Assembly (NCBI RefSeq): GCF_004365875.1
Contig: NZ_SODF01000002.1
Coordinates: forward strand, 1,178,001 to 1,242,000
Direction: 5' to 3'
Length of the DNA: 64,000 nucleotides
From: Kribbella kalugense
Lineage (GTDB): Bacteria; Actinomycetota; Actinomycetes; Propionibacteriales; Kribbellaceae
Positions 8,139-15,997 of the stretch are shown here, piece after piece; the stretch's first letter is position 1; every line of letters begins with the position of its first letter. The translations under genes and the position numbers were made by a program. A model generated the notes under the pieces. It did no database searches, had not been told where the DNA came from, and saw only the letters and a list, made by a program, of their open reading frames with translations.

Positions 8139-8646
8139 GGTCCGGTGACCGCGATCAGTTTCCTGTACGCCGAGCGCTACGACGCGGTCACCGAACCACA
8201 CAGCCTGGGGACACAGCTGTGGAAAACTGTGGGTATTGCTGGGGACACGTCGGTCGAACGTGTGGACGCCCTGTGGGGACAGAATCCGTCATCCGCAGCC
8301 GTCCCCAACACGACCGAGATTCATCCACACGGCGTCCCCAACCCAAAAGGGCACGTGACCTGGGAAGTCGCCGCTTTTCCACAGTATCCACCGGTGCGAA
8401 GAACACTATGGAATCTGTAGAGAGGTCCCAGTCCACAAAACGAACGGCCGGCCCGATCTGGGGAAAACCCCACTCTCGCGCCGGTTGGACGAACCTGTCA
8501 GGCTGTCTCCGTAGGCACCTGAAGAACCCCAGCAACGACGGCGACGCGACCCGCCCGAAGCGCCACGTCAGGCCCGATTGGCGCACAACACACTTGTCCG
8601 TGGCAGGATCTGCCTGGCACACAGCCGAATCAGGAGGCACCCAGCG
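8139..8646. other. oriC: probable oriC core, dnaA-dnaN intergenic region
   Basis: This 508-bp gene-free gap holds DnaA-box-like motifs at 8218-8226 (TGTGGAAAA), 8261-8269 (TGTGGACGC), 8272-8280 (TGTGGGGAC), 8321-8329 (TCATCCACA), 8375-8383 (TTTTCCACA) and 8430-8438 (AGTCCACAA). In Streptomyces and Mycobacterium the dnaA-dnaN gap is the replication origin. None of the boxes is a perfect consensus, and the stretch around 8395-8440 is the least GC-rich part. The dnaN promoter and its AGGAGG ribosome site (8632-8637) are at the right end. Confidence 0.65.
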
Positions 8647-9792
8647 GTGAAGTTTCGCGTCGAGCGCGACGTACTGGCCGAGTCGGTGGCCTGGGCCGCG
8701 CGCAGCTTGCCCAGTCGTCCCAGCGTTCCGATCCTTGCCGGCCTTCTGGTCGAGGCATCCGACGGACAGATCACCTTGTCCGGCTTCGATTACGAGACCT
8801 CGGTCCGGGTCACTGTGCCCGCGCAGGTCGCGGACGCCGGCAAGTGCCTGATCTCCGGCCGGCTGATGGCCGATATCTCCAAGAGCCTTCCGAACCAGCC
8901 GGTGGACATCGCCGTGGACGGCGCGAAGGCCCAAGTCACTTGCGGCAGTTCGCGCTTCACGCTCCAAACGCTTCCCACAGAGGAATATCCGGCTTTGCCG
9001 GAGCTTCCGGCTGCCAGCGGGACGGTCAAGGCCGACGTCTTCGCTCAGGCCGTCTCCCAGGTGGTCACCGCAGCAGGCCGTGAGGACACCCTCCCGGTGC
9101 TGACCGGTGTCCGGGTCGAGATCGAGGGATCGACGATCTCCCTGCTCGCTACCGACCGCTACCGGCTGGCCATTCGTGAGCTCGAGTGGAACCCGCAGTC
9201 CCCCGACGCATCGGCGGCCGCTCTCGTGCCGGCCCGGGTGCTGTCCGAGACCGCGAAGGCGATGACCGGCTCCGACGTGATCGTGTCGCTGGCCGCACCC
9301 GGCACCGGTGACGGCATCGTCGGCTTCGAGGGCGAGGTGTCCGGCGGCAACCGGCGCGCCACCACCCGGCTGCTGGACGGCGAGTTCCCGAAGGTCCGCG
9401 GCATCATCCCGACCGACTCCGCGATCGCGACCCGGGTCCGGATCGACACCGCGACCCTGGTCGAAGCGGTCAAGCGGGTCGCGCTGGTCGCCGAGCGGAA
9501 CGCTCCGGTTCGGTTGACCTTCGACGACGACACCGTGACCCTGGATGCCGGCAGCGGCGACGAGGCGCAGGCATCCGAGTCGATCGAGGCCCGTGTCTCC
9601 GGTGACCCGGTGACCGTAGGCTTCAACCCGACGTACCTGCTCGACGGTCTGAACGCGATCGGTACGCCGGTCGCGCACCTGGCCTTCACGCAGGCGACGA
9701 AGCCGGCCGAACTGACCGGTGTCAGGGACTTCGACGGCGAACCGATCAGTGAGTTCCGGTACGTGCTGATGCCGGTCCGCCTGAACAGCTGA
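8647..9792 (+). CDS. dnaN: DNA polymerase III sliding clamp (beta subunit)
   Basis: The beta clamp encircles DNA and tethers the replicative polymerase. With the GTG at 8647 the product is 381 residues and begins VKFRVERDVLAESVAWAARSL, matching actinobacterial DnaN. AGGAGG lies ten bases upstream, which decides against the longer in-frame ATG at 8578. The three-domain fold is recognisable, with LATDRYRLA in domain 2 and the C-terminal YVLMPVRL that forms part of the partner-binding pocket. Confidence 0.97.
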   Translation: MKFRVERDVLAESVAWAARSLPSRPSVPILAGLLVEASDGQITLSGFDYETSVRVTVPAQVADAGKCLISGRLMADISKSLPNQPVDIAVDGAKAQVTCGSSRFTLQTLPTEEYPALPELPAASGTVKADVFAQAVSQVVTAAGREDTLPVLTGVRVEIEGSTISLLATDRYRLAIRELEWNPQSPDASAAALVPARVLSETAKAMTGSDVIVSLAAPGTGDGIVGFEGEVSGGNRRATTRLLDGEFPKVRGIIPTDSAIATRVRIDTATLVEAVKRVALVAERNAPVRLTFDDDTVTLDAGSGDEAQASESIEARVSGDPVTVGFNPTYLLDGLNAIGTPVAHLAFTQATKPAELTGVRDFDGEPISEFRYVLMPVRLNS

Positions 9793-9818
9793 ACGCCAAC
9801 AGAACAAGGGGATTCACG

Positions 9819-10742
9819 ATGGAGCTCGGCCTTGTCGGTCTCGGCAAGATGGGCGGCAACATGCGCCAGCGGATCCGCAACGCCGGCCACACGGTGGTCG
9901 GCTTTGATCACAACCAGGACATCTCCGACTCCACGGACTTGGCCGACATGGTCGGCAAGCTCACCGCAACCGATCAGCCCAAGGTCGTCTGGGTGATGGT
10001 GCCGGTGCAGGCCATCGACCCGGTCGTCACCGAACTGGCCGAGCTGCTCTCCCCCGGCGACATCGTCATCGACGGCGGCAACAGCCGCTGGACCGACGAC
10101 ACCCGCCGCGCCGCCCAGCTCGCCGAGAAGGACATCCGCTTCGTCGACTGCGGTGTGTCCGGCGGCGTCTGGGGTCTGGAGAACGGCTACGCCCTGATGT
10201 GCGGCGGCGACACCGACACCGTCGCGACCGTGATGCCGATCTTCGAAGCGCTCAAGCCCGAGGGCGAGTTCGGCTTCGTGCACGCCGGCAAGGTCGGCGC
10301 CGGGCACTTCACCAAGATGGTCCACAACGGCATCGAGTACGGCATCATGCAGGCGTACGCCGAGGGTTTCGAGCTGCTCGAGGCCGCGGAGATCGTCGAC
10401 AACGTGCCGGCCGCGTTCGACTCCTGGCGTGAAGGCACCGTGATCCGGTCCTGGCTGCTGGACCTGATGGTGATCGCGCTCAAGGAAGACACCCACCTGG
10501 ACAAGATCCGCGGGTACGCCGAGGACTCCGGTGAGGGCCGTTGGACCGTCGAGGCTGCGATCGACAACGCCGTACCGGTGCCTGCCATCGCCGCCGCGCT
10601 GTTCGCCCGGTTCGCGTCCCGGCAGGACGACTCGCCGGCGATGAAGGCGATCGCCGCGATGCGCAATCAGTTCGGCGGTCATGCCGTGAAGGGTGCCGAC
10701 GCGGCCGACCCGTCGTACGCGACACCCCCGATCAAGCACTGA
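9819..10742 (+). CDS. gnd: 6-phosphogluconate dehydrogenase, decarboxylating (short GndA type)
   Basis: It oxidises 6-phosphogluconate to ribulose 5-phosphate in the pentose phosphate pathway. The product is 307 residues, the short type rather than the roughly 470-residue type. The NAD(P)-binding motif GLVGLGKMGGNM is at residues 4-15, followed by IVIDGGNSRW and VSGGVWGLENGYALMCGG. The catalytic segment GAGHFTKMVHNGIEYG is near 160-175. AAGGGG precedes the ATG. It sits between dnaN and recF, as in Streptomyces, and ends one base before the recF start. Confidence 0.95.
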   Translation: MELGLVGLGKMGGNMRQRIRNAGHTVVGFDHNQDISDSTDLADMVGKLTATDQPKVVWVMVPVQAIDPVVTELAELLSPGDIVIDGGNSRWTDDTRRAAQLAEKDIRFVDCGVSGGVWGLENGYALMCGGDTDTVATVMPIFEALKPEGEFGFVHAGKVGAGHFTKMVHNGIEYGIMQAYAEGFELLEAAEIVDNVPAAFDSWREGTVIRSWLLDLMVIALKEDTHLDKIRGYAEDSGEGRWTVEAAIDNAVPVPAIAAALFARFASRQDDSPAMKAIAAMRNQFGGHAVKGADAADPSYATPPIKH

Positions 10743-10743
10743 G

Positions 10744-11883
10744 GTGTACGTCACCGCCCTGGGTCTGCTCGACTTCCGGTCCTACCAGCAGGCGGAGGTC
10801 CAGCTCACCCCGGGCGTGACGTCCTTCGTCGGGCCGAACGGCCAGGGCAAGACCAACCTGGTCGAGGCGATCCACTACACCGCGACGCTCGGATCGCACC
10901 GGGTGGCCAATGACGCACCGCTGGTGCGAGCGGGCGCCACCCGGGCGATCGTGCGGACCGAGATCCGCAGCCAGTACGACCGGGACGTGGTCGTCGAGCT
11001 GGAAATCAATCCTGGGAAGGCAAATCGGGCCCGGATCAACCGATCACCGGTTCCGCGGCCCCGGGAAGTGCTCGGTCTGCTGCGGACGGTGCTGTTCGCG
11101 CCGGAGGACCTGGCGCTGGTCAAGGGCGATCCGTCCGAGCGGCGCCGGTTCCTGGACGAGCTGCTGACTCTGCGGGCGCCGCGGATGGCCGGCGTACGGC
11201 AGGACTACGACCGGGTGCTCAAGCAGCGGAACTCGTTGCTTCGCAGCGCCTCGCAGGCACGTCGGCAGAACCGTTCGAGTGCGGCCGAAGGGCAGTTGCG
11301 CACCCTCGAGGTCTGGGACTCCAACCTCGCCCGCGCCGGGTCGGAGCTGCTCGCGACCCGGCTGGAGTTGCTGGAATCCCTGCGCCCGTTGGTCTCCGGC
11401 GCGTACGACGCTGTTGCCCGGGGCAAGGGTGATGCCCGGTTGGAGTACAAATCGTCGGTGCTGCTCGAACCGGGCGTGACGTCGCGCGAACAACTGGCCG
11501 AGGTCCTGCTCGAGGGAGTCCGGGAGAAGCGCCAGGACGAGCTCGATCGCGGTGTCTCGCTGGTCGGTCCGCACCGCGACGACGTCGTACTCGGGCTCGG
11601 GGACTTGCCGGCGAAGGGGTACGCGAGTCACGGTGAGTCCTGGTCGTTCGCACTCGCGCTGCGACTGGCGTCGTACGAACTCCTTCGTGCGGACGGGGGT
11701 GAACCGGTGCTGATTCTCGACGACGTGTTCGCCGAGCTCGACACCCAGCGCCGGAACCGGCTGGCGGAGCTGGTCGCGCCGGCCGAGCAGGTGCTGGTGA
11801 CCGCGGCGGTCGGCGCTGACGTGCCCCCAGAGCTCAGCGGGGCGCGGTTCGACGTCGGCGAAGGGGTCGTTCAGCGTGCCTGA
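10744..11883 (+). CDS. recF: DNA replication and repair protein RecF
   Basis: RecF is an SMC-like ATPase that loads RecA at gaps. I chose the GTG at 10744 because the product (379 residues) then begins VYVTALGLLDFRSYQ, the standard RecF start; an earlier ATG lies inside gnd. Walker A GPNGQGKTN is at about residues 30-38 and the Walker B/D-loop PVLILDDVFAELD near 318-330. An ABC-type signature region around ASHGESWSFALALRL precedes it. The 3' end overlaps dciA by 8 bp. Confidence 0.96.
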   Translation: MYVTALGLLDFRSYQQAEVQLTPGVTSFVGPNGQGKTNLVEAIHYTATLGSHRVANDAPLVRAGATRAIVRTEIRSQYDRDVVVELEINPGKANRARINRSPVPRPREVLGLLRTVLFAPEDLALVKGDPSERRRFLDELLTLRAPRMAGVRQDYDRVLKQRNSLLRSASQARRQNRSSAAEGQLRTLEVWDSNLARAGSELLATRLELLESLRPLVSGAYDAVARGKGDARLEYKSSVLLEPGVTSREQLAEVLLEGVREKRQDELDRGVSLVGPHRDDVVLGLGDLPAKGYASHGESWSFALALRLASYELLRADGGEPVLILDDVFAELDTQRRNRLAELVAPAEQVLVTAAVGADVPPELSGARFDVGEGVVQRA

Positions 11884-12427
11884 ACCCCCGGATTCCTCTG
11901 AGAGCGGGCCTGAGAGCGAACCGGAGCATGACAAGCAGGGCCTGGATCTGGCGAAGTCGCTGGCGGGCCGGCTGAAGCAGCAGGCCGCGAAGGGCGGCAT
12001 CAAGCCGGTCAAGCGGCGCCGCCGGCCGCGGATCGACGGCTCCCAGATCAGCAGCGCCCGACCCGACGACCGCGATCCGCAGAAACTGACCAACACGCTC
12101 GGCCGGCTGATGCGCGACCAGGGCTGGGAGGTCGACGTCGCCGTTCACGGCGTGATGGCCCGCTGGCCGTCCATCGTCGGCCGCGAGATGGCCGAGCACT
12201 GCAAGCCCGAGTCGTACGACGACACCGTGCTGACCGTCCGTACGTCGTCCACTGCCTGGGCGACCCAGCTCAAGCTGCTCGCGCCCGACCTGGTCCGCCG
12301 CCTGAACGCCGAGCTCGGCGAAGGCACCGTCACCCGCGTCAACGTCCAGGGCCCGCACACCCCCTCGTGGCGAAAAGGCCCCCGCACCGTCCGCGGCGGC
12401 CGCGGCCCCCGAGACACCTACGGCTGA
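11876..12427 (+). CDS. dciA: DciA-type helicase loader (DUF721)
   Basis: This 183-residue protein has an acidic start, a basic linker (KRRRRPR near residue 47) and a DUF721 domain from about residue 65 (LGRLMRDQGWEVDVAVHGVMARW through TLTVRTSSTAWATQLK). DciA proteins help load the replicative helicase DnaB in bacteria lacking DnaC/DnaI. The position after recF and before gyrB is the classic actinobacterial one. The GTG start overlaps recF, suggesting coupling. Confidence 0.88.
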   Translation: MPEPPDSSESGPESEPEHDKQGLDLAKSLAGRLKQQAAKGGIKPVKRRRRPRIDGSQISSARPDDRDPQKLTNTLGRLMRDQGWEVDVAVHGVMARWPSIVGREMAEHCKPESYDDTVLTVRTSSTAWATQLKLLAPDLVRRLNAELGEGTVTRVNVQGPHTPSWRKGPRTVRGGRGPRDTYG

Positions 12428-12476
12428 CCGGACTGGGTTGTGCCCGCGACCCATCCAAGCCCTAGGATCGGGCGCG

Positions 12477-13814
12477 ATGCGCACGCTCGTTGACGGCTTT
12501 CGCGAGATGGTCCACCTGATCGGAGACACGTTCCGGCTCTGGTGGAAGAACTTGCTGCCCATGACCACCTGGTGGATCGCCGGTTTCGTCGGCTTCACGG
12601 TCTGTGTGCAGGGCGCGATCTGGCTGGCAAAGCATGCGCATTCCAGTCTCGGCACCGGCGTGTTCGCCGTCGGCGTGCTGCTGCAGATCACCGCGGCCGT
12701 CGGCATGATCCGGACCTGCGCGATGTCGCTGTACCGCTGGCGGGACGCGGCGAGCAGCGAGTCCGAGGAGACGTCCGACCCGACGCAGCGTGGTCTGCTG
12801 GAGTTGCTGGCCATCACGTTGCTGCCGCTGGTCGCGGTCTGGTCGGCCTGGGGTTTCTTCGACGACCAGGTCAGCTCGCTCAGTGCGACGTACCTGGTGC
12901 AGAACGGGGCGCAGCCCGGCTCTGCGTTCTTCCACCTCGGCAATCACAGCTGGCATGGGTACCTGCCGGCGCTGGTGATCCTGCTGGTACTGCGCCGGGT
13001 GCTGCAGGCGGTCGACGACCGCTGGCCGAACCGCCCGGTGAAGTTCGCGCAGGTCTGGGCCGAGGCCTTCTTCGTCCTGCTGACCTTCGTCATCACGCCG
13101 TACGCGATTGCCGAGGGCAAGGTCTGGTTCCAGACGCGGAGTTTCTGGTACTGGTCGCTGGACTGGTGGGACGGCGTCAAGCACTTCTTCGAAGGCATCC
13201 ACATCCCGCTGCCCGCCGGTATCGAGTTCCTCTGGGGCTTCACCTGGGAGACGCTCTGGCCGCTGTTCAAGCTGGGCGTCGGCGAGCCGCTGACCTGGCT
13301 GGCGATCACCACGGTCGTCTTCGGCCACCGGGTGCTGTCCAGCGGCGGCGTCTTCCGTGGCACGCGGCTCGAGAGCCGCCTCGGCGGCCAGGCCGAGCAG
13401 CAGGAGGCGCAGCAGCGTGGCCGGCTGGTCGGGCTGACCTACAAGGCGCCGGACCTGCTCCTCGGTGGTCTGCGGGAGAAGTTCTACCCGGCCATCAACG
13501 CGTTCCGGCTGCTGGTTCGGGTCGGACCGGTGTTCCTCGGCGTGGTCTGCATGGTCTACACCCTCTGGCTGCTCGGTGACGACTGGGCTTTTGTCTGGAT
13601 CCAGCGGCTGCTCGGCATCCACGGGCAGTACTGGGGCCTGATGACGTACGAGATCGCCGACCTTGGCCGGAGCATCATCTTCGAGCCGCTGCGGATCGCC
13701 TTGCTGGCGGCCGCCTTCGACCTGTGCATCTCGGTCGGCAACGAGCGGCGTGCCGAAGCCGCGGCGGCGGCGCAGGCCGAGGCACCGGAGACCAAGCAGA
13801 CTGTGACCGTCTGA
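12477..13814 (+). CDS. multi-pass membrane protein of unknown function
   Basis: I do not recognise this 445-residue protein. It has many aromatic-rich hydrophobic segments (about 30-60, 65-90, 115-140, 170-190, 210-230, 270-300, 345-375, 400-425), suggesting 7-9 membrane passes. Trp-rich loops such as WYWSLDWWDGVKHFF stand out. The C-terminus is Ala/Glu-rich. The ATG at 12477 is preceded by a weak AGGATCGGG. It sits between dciA and gyrB, where most actinobacteria have nothing or a small gene. It could be a transporter-like or integrity factor; no catalytic motif is visible. Confidence 0.8.
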   Translation: MRTLVDGFREMVHLIGDTFRLWWKNLLPMTTWWIAGFVGFTVCVQGAIWLAKHAHSSLGTGVFAVGVLLQITAAVGMIRTCAMSLYRWRDAASSESEETSDPTQRGLLELLAITLLPLVAVWSAWGFFDDQVSSLSATYLVQNGAQPGSAFFHLGNHSWHGYLPALVILLVLRRVLQAVDDRWPNRPVKFAQVWAEAFFVLLTFVITPYAIAEGKVWFQTRSFWYWSLDWWDGVKHFFEGIHIPLPAGIEFLWGFTWETLWPLFKLGVGEPLTWLAITTVVFGHRVLSSGGVFRGTRLESRLGGQAEQQEAQQRGRLVGLTYKAPDLLLGGLREKFYPAINAFRLLVRVGPVFLGVVCMVYTLWLLGDDWAFVWIQRLLGIHGQYWGLMTYEIADLGRSIIFEPLRIALLAAAFDLCISVGNERRAEAAAAAQAEAPETKQTVTV

Positions 13815-13823
13815 CGGTAGGGA

Positions 13824-13846
13824 TCCTGATCAGGGAGTGATCAGGA
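13824..13846. terminator. hairpin between convergent genes
   Basis: TCCTGATCA and TGATCAGGA form a perfect 9-bp stem with loop GGGAG between two convergent genes, overlapping the stop of the minus-strand gene. There is no T-run, so it may be a factor-assisted bidirectional terminator. Confidence 0.5.
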
Positions 13847-14387
13847 CCCGGTGGTGCTCGATGTAGTCCTCGACGACCAGGCCGGTCAGGTGCTCGACCG
13901 CGGACTTCGGCACGATGTAGACCTTCGCGACCTGGGCCGGCTTGTCCATGGTGAACGGATGGTCGTCATCCCCGCAGTACGTCGGTAGCGGGTAGTCGAA
14001 CGGCTGCTCGGTGTCCCACGTGTTCCCGCGGTCGTCGCGGAGGTTCGCGTCGCAGGTAAACCCGCGGTCCTTGAGAAACACACCGGTGCGCGGGGTGACG
14101 GTCAGGGTGGCCACGACGATCACCGAGCCGGCGGGCTCGTCCATGCTGATCGTCTCGCCGTCCTTGTCGAGCAGCGTGGTGGTGGCCTTCAGCGAATCAA
14201 GCTTCCACTCGACGTGCTGAACCGTCACCGGTCCCTGGCTGACGACGTTGTCGATCCGGCCCTCGTTGTAGATCCGCTCGTCGTCGTTGAGGTACGGCCG
14301 CAGCATCACGAAAGTACCGGTGGACAGCAACGCCAGCAGCAGCCCGGACTGAACCACCAGCCGGGACACCCGGCCGCCGATCTTCAC
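13830..14387 (-). CDS. single-pass membrane-anchored protein of unknown function (operon gene 3)
   Basis: Unrecognised, 185 residues. One N-terminal membrane helix (about residues 8-25) is followed by an extracytoplasmic domain with two cysteines (TCDAN and TYCGDDD) and a beta-rich pattern, resembling DUF4352-like accessory folds. The GTG at 14387 overlaps the preceding gene's stop (GTGA). A longer in-frame reading that starts inside the upstream gene is an artefact. It is the last of three coupled genes. Confidence 0.78.
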   Translation of the reverse strand: MKIGGRVSRLVVQSGLLLALLSTGTFVMLRPYLNDDERIYNEGRIDNVVSQGPVTVQHVEWKLDSLKATTTLLDKDGETISMDEPAGSVIVVATLTVTPRTGVFLKDRGFTCDANLRDDRGNTWDTEQPFDYPLPTYCGDDDHPFTMDKPAQVAKVYIVPKSAVEHLTGLVVEDYIEHHRVLITP

Positions 14388-14989
14388 GACGCCACCCGGG
14401 TGACCGAGGACTCGACGATGTACTGCGGAGCCGCGGTGTCGGCCATCTGCTGGGCGATGGCCTCGGTCGGGATCCCGAGGTCGACCTGGATCTCGGAGTT
14501 GTAGACGTTGAAAAGCATCATCGAGCGCAGTCTCAGGGTCAGGTTCTTCATGTCGGTCGGATTGACCTCGAACACGATCGTGCCGGCGCGCGCGTAGCCG
14601 GCGTTCGGGAAGTCCAGGTTGCTGTTGTTCAGGCCTTCGGCCGGCTCGTACACACTGCCTCCGTCGGCCGTCAGCGTCGGCTCGATGCTGTCCGGCTTGC
14701 GGTCGCCGCGGACCGTGTCCCACTCGATCGCGACATAGATCCCGTTGGTGTCGATCGGCTTGTCGTCATCGCCGGCGGAGCTGTCGAGCACCGTCCGGGC
14801 GAACTTGATCCGGGTCACCTTCACGGTCGAGCCGCTGCCGGTGAAGTCGAGCGCCTGGCCGATCGTGCCGTGCTCGACCTTGATGTTCTGCTGGTCGTAC
14901 ACGTGCTCAGGGGTCGCCAGCCGGGTCAGGCCGCCGAGCAGCACGAACAGGATGCCGACCAGGATCGTCGCGGGGCGGTAGAGCTTCAC
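14384..14989 (-). CDS. single-pass membrane-anchored protein of unknown function (operon gene 2)
   Basis: Unrecognised, 201 residues. It starts MKLYRPATILVGILFVLLGG, an uncleaved anchor or signal helix, and continues as a soluble domain without cysteines that probably lies outside the cell. Segments such as VKVTRIKFARTVLD and AGTIVFEVNP suggest a beta-sandwich. It overlaps both neighbours by 4 bp (ATGA and GTGA), so the three products are made together and may form one complex. Confidence 0.78.
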   Translation of the reverse strand: MKLYRPATILVGILFVLLGGLTRLATPEHVYDQQNIKVEHGTIGQALDFTGSGSTVKVTRIKFARTVLDSSAGDDDKPIDTNGIYVAIEWDTVRGDRKPDSIEPTLTADGGSVYEPAEGLNNSNLDFPNAGYARAGTIVFEVNPTDMKNLTLRLRSMMLFNVYNSEIQVDLGIPTEAIAQQMADTAAPQYIVESSVTRVAS

Positions 14990-15621
14990 TTGCTGCCCCC
15001 GTCGACGACGACCTTCGGCGCGAGCCGGACGACCGCGGCCGCGCTTTCGTTATGCCAGTAGGGTTTGTCGCTCGCACCGAGGCTGGAGTTGTCGGATTCG
15101 TAGTGCTCCTCGAGGACGCCGATCTCGACGACGTCGGCGGTGAAGTTCGGCCCGACCTTGAACTTCACGCTGCAACTCTCCGGCGGCAACCCGTAGACGA
15201 GCTGCCAGCCGATCTTGTCGCCATGACAGGACGCGCCCTCGGACTCCACGTTGTCCTCACCGTGGCCCGGCACGAACAGGAACATCTCACCGTCGACGCG
15301 GCTGCTCGTGTGTTCCTCGGAGTCGATGTTCTTCGCGTCGAAGTACACCACCAGGTTCGCCTCGGCCGCGTCGTACTCCGTCTTTGGCTTCCGGACGATC
15401 TCCGCCTTGGTCAGGCTGTACTCGAACCGGCCCGCGGTCACGGTTGCCGGGGCGGTCAGGGTCGGGACCGTGCGGCCCACCTTCTTCTTCCAGCCGCCGG
15501 TGGCCAGCACGACGAGCGATGCCACCACGACGAGGGCGATCACCAGCAGCCAGATCCGCCGGTGCCGGTGAATCACCCGGTCGGCGATCATCGCATCGAT
15601 GACCTCGTCGAGACTTTCCAC
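14986..15621 (-). CDS. single-pass membrane-anchored protein of unknown function (operon gene 1)
   Basis: Unrecognised, 211 residues from the GTG at 15621, which follows AGGATCG; a longer start at 15660 is possible. A cytoplasmic segment of about 30 residues (VESLDEVIDAMIADRVIHRH) precedes one membrane helix (IWLLVIALVVVASLVVLATG). Then comes an extracytoplasmic domain with two cysteines and a beta pattern resembling DUF4352-like folds. It is the first gene of a three-gene operon transcribed away from gyrB. Confidence 0.78.
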   Translation of the reverse strand: MESLDEVIDAMIADRVIHRHRRIWLLVIALVVVASLVVLATGGWKKKVGRTVPTLTAPATVTAGRFEYSLTKAEIVRKPKTEYDAAEANLVVYFDAKNIDSEEHTSSRVDGEMFLFVPGHGEDNVESEGASCHGDKIGWQLVYGLPPESCSVKFKVGPNFTADVVEIGVLEEHYESDNSSLGASDKPYWHNESAAAVVRLAPKVVVDGGSK

Positions 15622-15997
15622 GGCAGCGATCCTAAGGGGCGGTGGGTGCGCGCCGGGCACCGCTTACCCAGCATCGGCCCACCATCGGCTCACCATCGCT
15701 CCGGAGCCCGGGAAGCGGTCTGGACCGGTCGGTGCCGGAATGGTCAGTCGTGAAACGCCCGAAGGCCACTGAGTGGCCGTGAGCGCTTTCCGGCCCCCCA
15801 CCCGCGAGAGGGGACATGGCGAGGCGGGAGAAAAGACGCCCTGAGGTGAGTTTCGGGCGGCTGGTGGCAGGTTCTGCTTCGGTCGACGGGTAAGATGGAG
15901 GGTGTAGGGCGAGCCGCGCCTCTACCATCACCGTAGAGGGCGGCTCTACTGTGCCGCGATGCCTCGCGAAGGCGGGGTCCGAGGAGGACATTCACCG
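15622..15997. promoter_or_regulatory. gyrB upstream region
   Basis: This 376-bp divergent gap has no convincing gene. TAAGAT at 15891-15896 is a possible -10 element without a good -35. The gyrB ribosome site GAGGAGGA is at 15981-15988. DNA gyrase promoters in actinobacteria often respond to supercoiling, but nothing here proves that. Confidence 0.4.

Noticed and set aside
6219..8201. Large minus-strand frames opposite dnaA
   Set aside because: They mirror the dnaA codon pattern and lack ribosome sites or motifs.
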